Shown here: positions 8,169 through 16,172 of the stretch, one piece after another | How the letters are laid out: every line of letters begins with the position of its first letter | Numbering within the stretch: position 1 is the first letter of the stretch | Source: Polycyclovorans sp002706265 | GTDB lineage: Bacteria > Pseudomonadota > Gammaproteobacteria > Nevskiales > Nevskiaceae | Assembly (NCBI GenBank): GCA_963973915.1 | Contig: CAXBBM010000010.1 | Coordinates: forward strand, 1 to 64,000 | DNA length: 64,000 bases | Direction: 5' to 3' | Position numbers and translations under genes: made by a program | The notes under the pieces: generated by a model | Told to the model about the DNA's origin: nothing | The model's input: the letters and a program-made list of their open reading frames with translations, nothing else | Databases searched by the model: none

Positions 8169-9299
8169 TCATGTGCCCCGCAGCGCCCGGTAACGCCCGT
8201 CAGCGCCCTGCACGACCCGTCCCGACAGTTCCAGGGTCAGCAACTGGGCTGACAAAGTGGCCACCGACGCCCCGCTGCGCGCCAGCAGCGTGTCGAACTC
8301 CAGCGCCTCGTCGCCCAGCTCGGCCAGCAGGGCGTCGGCCTCTGGCGTCAGTGCCTCACCACCGCCATTGGCCTCCGCGTCGGGCACAGCGGGCGCATCG
8401 CGCAGGTGGCCGACGAGTTGCGGCGCCAGCTCTTCCAGAATGTCGTCCACCGACTCGACCAACTTCGCACCCTGACGAATCAAGGCGTGGCAGCCGCGCG
8501 CCTGCGGATTGTGGATGGAGCCGGGAATGGCAAACACCTCGCGGCCCTGCTCCATGGCAAAGCGCGCGGTGATCAGCGACCCGCTTTCGCGGGCCGCCTC
8601 GACCACCAGCACGCCCAGCGACAGGGCACTGATGACGCGGTTGCGACGCGGAAAGAATCCCTGCTGCGGCACCGTGCCGATCGGAAACTCCGAAACCAGC
8701 GCGCCCTCGGCGGCAATCTGTCTTGCCAGCGCCTGATGCCGGGCGGGGTACACGCGGTCCAGGCCGGTGGCGCACACCGCCACGGTGCCGCCCTTGGCGG
8801 CCAGGGCGCCTTCATGGGCGGCGCCATCGATGCCCAGCGCCAGGCCGCTGACGATGGTGATGCCCCGCGCGGCCAGCGCTTCGGCAAACGACCGGGCGTT
8901 GAGCGCGCCCTGCGGCGTCGCCGAACGACTGCCCACGATGGCCAGTTGCGGCATCGCCAGCCAGTCGGGGTCACCGTGCACGAACAACAACAGCGGCGCG
9001 CCCGGCGTCTGCCGCAGGCGCTCGGGATACCGCGCATCGTCACACAGCAGGATGTGGCGGTCGGGGCCGGCCGCCAGCCACGCCAGATCCGGCGCAATCA
9101 GGCCGGCATCGGCCTGTTGCAGGGCGTTGATGCGCGCCTCACTCAGGCCGGCGTCACGCAACACGCCGGGCCGGGCATTGACAATGGCCTCGGCCGAGCC
9201 CAGTCGGGCGTGGAGTTTTGCCAGGGTGACCGGCCCCAGTCCGGGCGTGCGCAGCAGCGTCAGTGCCGCGTCTCGCGCCGCAACGGCACCGCCCGTCAC
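8169..9299 (-). CDS. dprA: DNA-processing protein DprA/Smf
   Basis: The 376-residue protein loads RecA on incoming single-stranded DNA in natural transformation. The N-terminal region has helix-hairpin-helix character (TPGLGPVTLAKLHARLGS). The central Rossmann-like DprA domain carries the signatures LAIVGSRSATPQG, IVSGLALGIDGAAHEGAL and FFPRRNRVISALS. The C-terminal ~60 residues look like the winged-helix DprA_WH domain. Its start overlaps the end of the LysM lipoprotein gene by 4 bp. DprA is widespread and does not prove competence. Confidence 0.95.
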   Translation of the reverse strand: MTGGAVAARDAALTLLRTPGLGPVTLAKLHARLGSAEAIVNARPGVLRDAGLSEARINALQQADAGLIAPDLAWLAAGPDRHILLCDDARYPERLRQTPGAPLLLFVHGDPDWLAMPQLAIVGSRSATPQGALNARSFAEALAARGITIVSGLALGIDGAAHEGALAAKGGTVAVCATGLDRVYPARHQALARQIAAEGALVSEFPIGTVPQQGFFPRRNRVISALSLGVLVVEAARESGSLITARFAMEQGREVFAIPGSIHNPQARGCHALIRQGAKLVESVDDILEELAPQLVGHLRDAPAVPDAEANGGGEALTPEADALLAELGDEALEFDTLLARSGASVATLSAQLLTLELSGRVVQGADGRYRALRGT

Positions 9300-10471
9300 C
9301 GGGCGACGGCGCCCGGGTTCACCACCGCGTCGAGAATGCCGATGGGCCGCGTGGCTTCCAGCACCAGGCCAAACGACAGGCGCGCATCGGTGCGGAACAG
9401 CATGACCATGCCGACCGGCTGCGGCGGCAAGGTCACGGTGCCCCGCGCATGCGGATCGTTCACCACCCGGCTGCGCTGCTTGACGGTCAGCAGATGACCG
9501 GGCGCCAGCCCCGCGGCCTGCCCGCGGTTGATGGCCACCACCTGGTACTGGATGGCCTGCAGCCGTTCTTCGGCAATCCAGACCACCTGCCCGTCAATGG
9601 CATTGTCGGGGGCGCGCGGCACGAACCGGGCCTCGAACAGGGCATCGTTGATGGGCACCAGCCGGTCGCCGACACGGGCTTCCATGTCCGACCGCGTCAA
9701 GCGGCCCAGGCTGGCCACCGGGTCCATTTCGCGCACTTCCAGCCCGCCCACCGGCGTGGCGGCGTAGCCCAGAATGTCGTCGGTGTCAGGGTCGGTGATG
9801 GCGCGGTCGGGCCGCACCACGGCCCAGCGGTAATCGCCCTCGGCCGGCAGGTTCTTCACGAAGGCCGGGCTGCCGCTGCCGGCAATCAGCTGGTCGTCGG
9901 CAAAGGCCACGATGTAGGGCGCGCGCGCCAGTTCATCGGCGCCGACCATGCGCGGGTTGCGCAGAAAATCCTGAATCGCCTCCAGGGGAATCGCCGGAAT
10001 GGCGTCGTCAAGCGCGCTTTCGCGCACCTGGGGCCCCAGCCGCAACACCCGCAGCGCCGGCGTGGCGTCGCGCACAATCTGCTGACGGCCGTTGATCACC
10101 CGCAGCATCAGCACATCGCCCGGATAGATCAGGTGCGGATTGGCCACCTGCTCGTTCACGAACCAGACCTCGGGCCACTGCCAAGGCTGGGCCAGAAACC
10201 GGCTGGCGATGCCCCACAGCGTGTCGCCCGGCTGCACCACGTACTGCAACGGCGCGGACGCGCGAAACGCCACCGGCGCCGGTTGCACGGGCGCCGCCTC
10301 CAGAGGCGCCGCGGGCGATGGCGACGGCAATGCGGATTGCGACAGGGGGGCTGGCGCCGGCGCCGGCTCGACACGCGTGGTCTGGGGCGCGGTGGCCGCG
10401 CAGGCGACGAGGCTGGTCGCGACACCCGCAACCAGCAAGGTCCGGGCGAGGGTGCCGGTATACTGCGACAT
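9296..10471 (-). CDS. LysM-domain lipoprotein upstream of dprA
   Basis: The 391-residue protein begins with a lipoprotein signal whose lipobox is LVAC (Cys24). A Pro/Ala linker follows, then one LysM domain near residues 75-125 (YVVQPGDTLWGIASRF, NPHLIYPGDVL). The remaining ~260 residues are a conserved domain of unknown function. LysM binds peptidoglycan, so this is probably an envelope lipoprotein. The position, divergent from def and overlapping dprA by 4 bp, is a neighbourhood conserved in Pseudomonas and Xanthomonas relatives. GGGGAG lies about 9 bp before the start. Confidence 0.88.
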   Translation of the reverse strand: MSQYTGTLARTLLVAGVATSLVACAATAPQTTRVEPAPAPAPLSQSALPSPSPAAPLEAAPVQPAPVAFRASAPLQYVVQPGDTLWGIASRFLAQPWQWPEVWFVNEQVANPHLIYPGDVLMLRVINGRQQIVRDATPALRVLRLGPQVRESALDDAIPAIPLEAIQDFLRNPRMVGADELARAPYIVAFADDQLIAGSGSPAFVKNLPAEGDYRWAVVRPDRAITDPDTDDILGYAATPVGGLEVREMDPVASLGRLTRSDMEARVGDRLVPINDALFEARFVPRAPDNAIDGQVVWIAEERLQAIQYQVVAINRGQAAGLAPGHLLTVKQRSRVVNDPHARGTVTLPPQPVGMVMLFRTDARLSFGLVLEATRPIGILDAVVNPGAVAR

Positions 10472-10569
10472 CGTAATTACTCCCCGGAGTCGATAATCGA
10501 TTCTGGCATGAATCCCTGATGTGGCAAAGGTTTAACCCCCCTTGTCACAGCCGTTTCGCAGGAGCGCCC

Positions 10570-11073
10570 ATGGCCATCCGACCTATCTTGCACCACCCCG
10601 ATCCCCGACTCCGCATCAAGGCCAAACCGGTCGTCACCTTCGACACTGCCTTGCATCGGCTCATCGACGACATGTTCGACACCATGTACGACGCGCCGGG
10701 CATCGGGCTGGCCGCCAACCAGATTGGCGTGGACCTGCGCGTGGCGGTGATGGACCTGGCCGACGGTGACACCCGGCCGATGGTCCTCATCAATCCCGAA
10801 ATCACCGACTCCACAGACCGCAAGGTGATGGAAGAGGGCTGCCTGTCGGTGCCTGGCGCGCTCGACAAGGTTGAGCGCTTCAATCACCTGCACCTGAAGG
10901 CGCTGGACCGTGACGGCACGCCATTCGAGCTGGACGCCGAAGGCCTGCTGGCCCAGGCCATCCAGCACGAAATCGACCATCTCGACGGCAAGCTCTACAT
11001 CGACTATCTCAGCTCGCTGAAGCGCGAACGCATCCTCAAAAAGCTGAAGAAAGCCGAAAAGATGGCCGAATGA
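10570..11073 (+). CDS. def: Peptide deformylase
   Basis: The 167-residue metallohydrolase removes the formyl group from nascent proteins. All three family motifs are present: GIGLAANQ (44-51), EGCLSVPG (89-96, metal-binding Cys91) and QHEIDHLDG (132-140, HEXXH). The start at 10570 follows AGGAG at good spacing and gives MAIRPILHHPD. An in-frame ATG 51 bp upstream would add an atypical extension. Its last 4 bp overlap fmt, so the formylation and deformylation enzymes are co-expressed. Confidence 0.97.
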   Translation: MAIRPILHHPDPRLRIKAKPVVTFDTALHRLIDDMFDTMYDAPGIGLAANQIGVDLRVAVMDLADGDTRPMVLINPEITDSTDRKVMEEGCLSVPGALDKVERFNHLHLKALDRDGTPFELDAEGLLAQAIQHEIDHLDGKLYIDYLSSLKRERILKKLKKAEKMAE

Positions 11074-11987
11074 GGATCGCGTTTGCCGGCACGCCGGTCT
11101 TCTCGGTGGCGGCGCTGGCGGCGCTGCATGCGGCGGGGCACGACATTGCGGCGGTGTTCACCCAGCCCGATCGCCCCGCCGGCCGCGGCCGCAAGCTCAG
11201 CGCCTCACCGGTGGCCGAGCACGCCACGCAACTGGGCCTCACCGTGCACAAGCCCGAGCGCTTTCGTGAGGCGGCGCAACAGGCGCTGCACGCCGCGCAG
11301 GTCGAGGTCATGGTGGTGGTCGCCTACGGGCTGATCCTGCCGCAGGCCGCGCTCGACATCCCGACCCACGGCTGCCTCAACATCCACGCCTCGCTGCTGC
11401 CGCGCTGGCGCGGCGCGGCGCCGATCCAGCGCGCCATCGAGGCCGGTGACGCCGAAACCGGCATCACCATCATGCAAATGGACGCCGGCCTCGACACCGG
11501 CCCGATGTGCCTCACCCGCGCCGTGCCCATCGACGACCACACCACCGGCGCCGGTCTGCACGACGCCCTCGCCCACCTCGGCGGCACCGCCATCTGCGAG
11601 GCCCTGGCCGCACTGGCCAGCGGCACACTGGCGCGCACCCCGCAGCCGGCGGATGGCGCCACCTATGCCGCCAAGCTGAGCAAGGACGAGGCGCGCGTCG
11701 ATTTCAGCCTGCCGGCCGCACAGCTGGCCCGCCGCATCCGCGCCTTCAATCCGGTGCCGGTGTGCTGGGCGATGAGCGGCGACGAGCGCCTCCGGCTGTG
11801 GGACGCCGTCGCCGAAGCCAGCGTGCAGTGCGCCGCGCCCGGAACGGTGCTGTCGGTCGACACGCGCGGCCTGCGCATCGCCACCGGTGACGGCGCCCTG
11901 TGCGTGCGCCGCTGGCAATGGCCGGGCGGCACGCCGCAAACCGCGCAGCAGAACCCCCGAGCGCCCGCCTCAGGAGCCTTGACATGA
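11070..11987 (+). CDS. fmt: Methionyl-tRNA formyltransferase
   Basis: The 305-residue enzyme formylates initiator Met-tRNA using 10-formyl-THF. The N-terminal catalytic domain starts MRIAFAGTPVFSV and contains the diagnostic NIHASLLPRWRGAAPIQ block with the catalytic Asn/His. The C-terminal OB-like domain follows from about residue 205. The gene overlaps def upstream and the small Cys-rich gene downstream by 4 bp each (ATGA), so the three form one translationally coupled unit. rsmB, often the next gene, is displaced here by about 2 kb. Confidence 0.97.
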   Translation: MRIAFAGTPVFSVAALAALHAAGHDIAAVFTQPDRPAGRGRKLSASPVAEHATQLGLTVHKPERFREAAQQALHAAQVEVMVVVAYGLILPQAALDIPTHGCLNIHASLLPRWRGAAPIQRAIEAGDAETGITIMQMDAGLDTGPMCLTRAVPIDDHTTGAGLHDALAHLGGTAICEALAALASGTLARTPQPADGATYAAKLSKDEARVDFSLPAAQLARRIRAFNPVPVCWAMSGDERLRLWDAVAEASVQCAAPGTVLSVDTRGLRIATGDGALCVRRWQWPGGTPQTAQQNPRAPASGALT

Positions 11988-12172
11988 GCGACGACACCCA
12001 AGCCAAGCCGCCCAAGGGGCCCGAACTGCCGCCCAAGCCTGAGATGCCCGACTGCTGCGCCGGCGGCTGCGCGACCTGCGTGCTGATGGACTATGCCGAC
12101 GAGATGGCGGCCTGGCGTGCCGAGTGCGCCAGAATCGAAGCCGCCACGAAGGTGTCACCGGACCGTCACTGA
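11984..12172 (+). CDS. Small 'oxidoreductase-like' domain protein
   Basis: This 62-residue protein begins with a Pro/Lys-rich stretch, then has the compact motif CCAGGCATCVLMDYADE. That arrangement matches the short Oxidored-like domain (PF09791), a CCxxGCxxCVxxxYxxE pattern. No activity is established for the domain, and the four cysteines suggest metal binding. The start overlaps the fmt stop as ATGA, and AGGAG precedes it. An upstream in-frame start at 11900 is disfavoured. Confidence 0.75.
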   Translation: MSDDTQAKPPKGPELPPKPEMPDCCAGGCATCVLMDYADEMAAWRAECARIEAATKVSPDRH

Positions 12173-12191
12173 CACGTCACCGGCGCGTCAC
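12152..12191 (+). promoter_or_regulatory. Putative tandem PHO box (four 11-bp-spaced units)
   Basis: The pentamer GTCAC occurs at 12154, 12165, 12176 and 12187, exactly 11 bp apart. The heptamers are GTGTCAC, CCGTCAC, ACGTCAC and GCGTCAC, separated by 4-bp spacers. PhoB recognises direct 7-bp repeats of CTGTCAT type with 4-bp spacers, so this fits two consecutive PHO boxes. A weak -10 candidate, TACTGT (12202-12207), begins 10 bp after the last unit, the usual place when PhoB replaces the -35 element. The site overlaps the end of the preceding small gene and points to the lipoprotein at 12241. Confidence 0.7.
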
Positions 12192-12240
12192 CCAGATTTC
12201 CTACTGTCAGGGGTTACGACAACCCCAAGGGAGATTTGAG

Positions 12241-14004
12241 ATGACACGCACCACCAACCTGCGGTGGGCATTGCCCGCCGTGATGCTGGCGCTGGGACTG
12301 GCCGCCTGTGACGGCGACGACGGCGCGATGGGCGCCCAGGGTCCGCAGGGGCCGCAGGGACCGGCCGGCGATGGCGCACCCGGTCCTGCCGGCGCCCCCG
12401 GCGCAGCAGGGGCCCCGGGCGCACCGGGTGCTGGTGACACGCTGCTGGACCTGCGGCGCATCGGCAGCTTTCAGGACCCGGCCCTGGATTACGCCACTCA
12501 GATTTTCGACACCGCGGCGGCCGAGATCGTGGCCTTCGATCCGGTCACCCGCCGCTTGTTCGTGGTCAATGCCGCGGCCGTGACGGTGGATGTGCTCGAC
12601 ATCAGCAATCCCGCCAACCCGCAGCGCGTGCAGAACATCGACGCCACCGCCGAAGGCGGCGGTGCCAACAGCGTTGCCGTCTTCGGGGGCGTCGCCGCCG
12701 TGGCCATCGAGGCGAACGAAAAAACCGATCCCGGCAAAGTGGTCTTTTACGACACCGACACCCTGGACAAGCTGGGCGAAGCGACCGTGGGCGCCCTGCC
12801 CGACATGCTGACCTTCACCCGCGACGGCACCGCCGTGCTGGTCGCCAACGAAGGCGAGTCCAACGGCTACGGCAACCCCGACTCGGTTGATCCGGTCGGC
12901 TCGGTCAGCGTGATCGACGTGCGCGGCGGCTTTACCAATCCGCCGGTGGCCACTGCCGGCTTCGAGGCCTTCAACAGCCAGGCCGACGCCCTGCGCGCGC
13001 AGGGCATCCGCATCTACGGTCCGGGCGCCTCGGTGGCCCAGGACATGGAGCCCGAGTACATCGCCGAGGCGGTGGACGGCCCCACCGCCTGGGTCAACCT
13101 GCAGGAAGCCAATGCCCACGCGGTGCTGGATTTCTCAGACCTTGCCAACCCGGTGATCACCGCCATACGGCCCTACGGCTACAAGCGTCACAGCGCCATT
13201 GGCAACGAACTGGACGCCAGCGATCGCGACCCCAGAGACTTCCCGCAGATCAATATCCGCAACTGGCCGGTGCTGGGCATGTATCAGCCCGACGGCATGG
13301 CCAGCTACCACTTCAACGGCCAAACCTTTTACGTGACGGCCAACGAAGGCGACGACCGCAATGATTTTCTGCAGGTCGAGGAAACGCTGCGCATCAAGGA
13401 CATGACCCTGGATGCCACCCGCTTCCCGAACGCTGCCGAGCTGCAGGCAGACGGCGCCATCGGCCGGCTTGAGGCCACCACCACGATGGGCGACATCGAC
13501 GGTGACAGTGACTTTGACGAGCTCTATGTGCTGGGCGGCCGCTCGTTCTCGATCTGGTCGGCCGACGGTCAACAGGTCTATGACAGCGGCGCCGACCTTG
13601 AGCGCATCACCGCCCAACGCTTCCCCAACAATTTCAACGCCAGCCACGACAGCAACAGTCCCGAAGGCCGCAGTGATGCCAAGGGTCCGGAGCCTGAGGG
13701 CATTGCCATCGGCACCCTCGCCGGTCGCACCTTCGCGTTCATTGGCCTGGAGCGCATCAGCGGCATCATGGTCTATGACATCACCAATCCGCAGTCGGCG
13801 GCGTTCGTTCAGTACGTCAACAATCGCGACTTCACCAAGGACCCCGAAACCGACCCCACCAGCGGCGACCTCGGCCCCGAAGGGCTGGCCTTCATCGCAG
13901 CGGCCGACAGCCCCAACGGCATGCCCCTGCTGGTGGTGGGCAGCGAAGTCAGCGGCACCACCTCGATCTACCAGATCGACGTGATCGAAGTAACGGCCGA
14001 CTGA
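12241..14004 (+). CDS. Choice-of-anchor I family lipoprotein with collagen-like segment
   Basis: The 587-residue protein has a lipoprotein signal with LAAC (Cys23). Residues 28-65 are Gly-X-Y triplets (GAQGPQGPQGPAG, later GAPGAAGAPGAPGAG) with one break. The rest resembles the choice-of-anchor I beta-propeller-like domain: blocks IVAFDPVTRRLFVVNAA, ANSVAV and VLVANEGESNGYG near the start, GPEPEGIA and DLGPEGLAFI near the end. Relatives are extracellular proteins often annotated near alkaline phosphatases or phytases, and no enzyme activity is proven here. GGGAG precedes the ATG. The upstream PHO-box-like array suggests phosphate-starvation control. It sits between fmt and rsmB and ends at a strong terminator. 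Confidence 0.82.
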   Translation: MTRTTNLRWALPAVMLALGLAACDGDDGAMGAQGPQGPQGPAGDGAPGPAGAPGAAGAPGAPGAGDTLLDLRRIGSFQDPALDYATQIFDTAAAEIVAFDPVTRRLFVVNAAAVTVDVLDISNPANPQRVQNIDATAEGGGANSVAVFGGVAAVAIEANEKTDPGKVVFYDTDTLDKLGEATVGALPDMLTFTRDGTAVLVANEGESNGYGNPDSVDPVGSVSVIDVRGGFTNPPVATAGFEAFNSQADALRAQGIRIYGPGASVAQDMEPEYIAEAVDGPTAWVNLQEANAHAVLDFSDLANPVITAIRPYGYKRHSAIGNELDASDRDPRDFPQINIRNWPVLGMYQPDGMASYHFNGQTFYVTANEGDDRNDFLQVEETLRIKDMTLDATRFPNAAELQADGAIGRLEATTTMGDIDGDSDFDELYVLGGRSFSIWSADGQQVYDSGADLERITAQRFPNNFNASHDSNSPEGRSDAKGPEPEGIAIGTLAGRTFAFIGLERISGIMVYDITNPQSAAFVQYVNNRDFTKDPETDPTSGDLGPEGLAFIAAADSPNGMPLLVVGSEVSGTTSIYQIDVIEVTAD

Positions 14005-14022
14005 CCGCCAACGCTGCACCTC

Positions 14023-14049
14023 AAGGCCCCGCTCTGGCGGGGCCTTTTT
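14023..14049 (+). terminator. Rho-independent terminator
   Basis: GGCCCCGC (14025-14032) pairs with GCGGGGCC (14037-14044) around the loop TCTG, extended by two A-T pairs. A run of five T residues (14045-14049) follows. It ends the transcript of the choice-of-anchor lipoprotein and isolates it from rsmB. Confidence 0.9.
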
Positions 14050-14075
14050 CGTGGACCCGGCTACCATGCGCGCCT

Positions 14076-15386
14076 ATGGCCTACACCAGCACCCCGGCGC
14101 GATCGCGCGCCATCGCCGTCGAGACCCTGGTGGCCGTGTTCAACGGCCGCAGCCTGGACGACGCCCTGCCGCACGATGCCGACCCTTTCGCCCGGGCGCT
14201 GGTCTACGGCGTGCTGCGCCATCGCACCCGGCTTGAGGCCCTGCTGACGCCGCTGATGGCCAAGCCGGCGCAGCCTGGAACCCCGCTGCAGGCGCTGTTG
14301 CTGAGCGGCATCTACCAGCTGCTCGACATGGACACCGCCGACCACGCGGCGCTCAACGAAACGGTGAACGCCTGCGCGCTGCTCGACCTGTCGGGTGTGC
14401 GGGGGCTGGTCAATGCCATCCTGCGCCGGGTGCAGCGTGAACACCCGGCGCTGGTGGCGGCCCTGCCGGACGATCCCGTCGTTCAGCACTCTCATCCGCA
14501 CTGGATGGTGCGCGACATCACGCGGGACTGGGGCGCGCAGGCCAATGCCGTACTCGCCGCCGGCAACCAGCAGGGGCCTATGACCCTGCGGGTGAACGCC
14601 CGCAAACTGAGCCGCGACGCGGCGCTCGAACAGCTCGCGGCGGCGGGTCATCCGGGGCGGGCGGTCGTCGGCCTGCCAGACGCCATCGTCCTCGACCAGC
14701 CTGCCGACGTGCGCGTGCTGCCGGGGTTCAACGAAGGTCGCCTGTCGGTGCAGGACGCCTCGGCTCAACTTGCCGTCGAACTGCTGGACCTGGCCCCGGG
14801 CATGCGCGTGCTCGACGCCTGCAGCGCCCCCGGCGGCAAGACCGCGCACATGCTGGAGCGTGCCGACGTCACCGTGGTCGCCATCGACCTCGACCCGGCG
14901 CGGCTGGGCAAGGTGCAGCACGGCCTGCGCCGCCTGGGCCTGAACGCCGAACTGCTGCTCAGCGACGCCGCCGACGTGCGTCGCTGGTGGGACGGCACCC
15001 CCTTCGACCGCATTCTGATCGACGCGCCCTGCTCGGGCACCGGCGTGATTCGCCGCCACCCCGACATCAAGTGGCTGCGCCGCGACACCGACCTGAAGGC
15101 GCTGGGCGACACCCAGGCACGCCTGCTGCGGCGGCTGTGGCCCACCCTGAAACCCGATGGCGTGCTGGTGTATGCCACCTGCTCGGTGCTGCGCGCCGAG
15201 GGCGATGACGTCATTCGCGAATTCTTGATGACCACGCCCGACGGCCGCCCTGGCGCCATCAGCAGCCCGGTGGGCCTCGCCGAACGCTGCGGGCTGCGCA
15301 TCCCGCCCGGCGGCGACCACGACGGCTTTTACTACGCCAGGCTGGTCAAGAAAGGGCGTACCCGTACCGTCAAGAAAGAGCGCTAG
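14076..15386 (+). CDS. rsmB: 16S rRNA m5C967 methyltransferase RsmB
   Basis: The 436-residue protein has an N-terminal NusB-like RNA-binding domain (residues 1-140) and a C-terminal SAM-dependent methyltransferase domain. The SAM-binding block is VLDACSAPGGKTAHM. The two RsmB cysteines are visible: Cys319 in DAPCSGTG and the catalytic Cys369 in YATCSVLRAEGDD. A lysine- and arginine-rich tail ends the protein. A TACCAT hexamer lies 8 bp before the ATG and no Shine-Dalgarno is obvious, so it may be transcribed almost leaderless. Confidence 0.96.
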   Translation: MAYTSTPARSRAIAVETLVAVFNGRSLDDALPHDADPFARALVYGVLRHRTRLEALLTPLMAKPAQPGTPLQALLLSGIYQLLDMDTADHAALNETVNACALLDLSGVRGLVNAILRRVQREHPALVAALPDDPVVQHSHPHWMVRDITRDWGAQANAVLAAGNQQGPMTLRVNARKLSRDAALEQLAAAGHPGRAVVGLPDAIVLDQPADVRVLPGFNEGRLSVQDASAQLAVELLDLAPGMRVLDACSAPGGKTAHMLERADVTVVAIDLDPARLGKVQHGLRRLGLNAELLLSDAADVRRWWDGTPFDRILIDAPCSGTGVIRRHPDIKWLRRDTDLKALGDTQARLLRRLWPTLKPDGVLVYATCSVLRAEGDDVIREFLMTTPDGRPGAISSPVGLAERCGLRIPPGGDHDGFYYARLVKKGRTRTVKKER

Positions 15387-15442
15387 ACTCACCACGCACC
15401 ATCGAGGTGCGTGGTATCCACCCATTGGAGAAGGGGAGTTTC

Positions 15443-16012
15443 ATGAAAAAGATCATTGCATTGGCCGCTCTGGCCGTCCTGCCCGCCGCCGCCAACGCCG
15501 AACTGCTGGCCTCGGTGGAAGGCTTCGCCTCGTTCAGCGAGTTCGATGCCGGGGGCAACACCGAAGACAGCGACGGCTTCGGCCTGCGCGGTCGGGTCAA
15601 CCTGCCCGGCACCGGCCTGTTCGCCCGTGCCGAATATCTCGACGAAGAGCTGGACGGCGGCGCAGATTATGAAGAAACCCGCATCGGCGGCGGCTACAGC
15701 ACCAGCCTGACGCCGCTGGTCGACGTCTACGGCGAGGCCCAGTATCTCGACTTTGACCTGGGCGGTGAAAACCAGGACGGCTACGGCGCCTTCGTGGGCC
15801 TCGAAACCAACCTGCCGCTGGTCACCCTCTATGGCCGTGCCGGCTTGGGCTGGCTGGACGATGCCGACATCACCGAACTGCTGCTGGGCGCACGCATCGG
15901 TGTCGGCCTGGTGGGGCTGTTCGCCGAGTACCGGATGCTGACGCTGGAGCCGGACAACGGCGGTGATATCGACAACGACGGGTTCCGGGTCGGCCTGCGC
16001 GTCGCCTTCTGA
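15443..16012 (+). CDS. Small outer-membrane beta-barrel protein
   Basis: The 189-residue protein has a typical signal peptide (MKKIIALAALAVLPAAANA, cut after ANA). The mature part alternates hydrophobic and polar residues in barrel strands separated by acidic turns (SFSEFDAGGNTED, EYLDEELDGGADYEE). It ends in Phe (LRVAF), the Bam recognition signature of outer-membrane proteins. About eight strands are likely, in the OmpX/OmpA-barrel size range. GGAGAAGGGGAG precedes the ATG. It is a single-gene unit closed by a strong hairpin. The ligand or role cannot be told. Confidence 0.75.
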   Translation: MKKIIALAALAVLPAAANAELLASVEGFASFSEFDAGGNTEDSDGFGLRGRVNLPGTGLFARAEYLDEELDGGADYEETRIGGGYSTSLTPLVDVYGEAQYLDFDLGGENQDGYGAFVGLETNLPLVTLYGRAGLGWLDDADITELLLGARIGVGLVGLFAEYRMLTLEPDNGGDIDNDGFRVGLRVAF

Positions 16013-16026
16013 AACCCGGGGTTGTG

Positions 16027-16062
16027 GCAGCAAAAAGGAGGCTGCGGCCTCCTTTTTGCTGC
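16027..16062. terminator. Strong, possibly bidirectional terminator hairpin
   Basis: A perfect 16-bp stem (16027-16042 with 16047-16062) closes a 4-nt loop. The stem contains A5 on the left arm and T5 on the right arm, so it can act in either direction. It follows the barrel-protein stop at 16012 and insulates the PHO-type promoter region from upstream transcription. Confidence 0.85.
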
Positions 16063-16088
16063 GCGCCTGCCGCGCGGCGGGCCGCAGA

Positions 16089-16128
16089 CCGTCATCAATC
16101 CGTCACCCCGCTGTCACCCCAGCGTTAC
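16089..16128 (+). promoter_or_regulatory. Second putative tandem PHO box, before glycosyltransferase
   Basis: Heptamers CCGTCAT (16089), CCGTCAC (16100), CTGTCAC (16111) and GCGTTAC (16122) repeat with an exact 11-bp period and 4-bp spacers. The third differs from the PhoB consensus CTGTCAT at one position. A weak -10 candidate, CATAGC (16137-16142), lies 8 bp after the last unit. No -35 is needed in PhoB-activated promoters. The next gene is the glycosyltransferase at 16173. Confidence 0.72.
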
Positions 16129-16172
16129 GCCCGCGCCATAGCCTTGCGAGTGGATCAATCGGAGTGATGATC

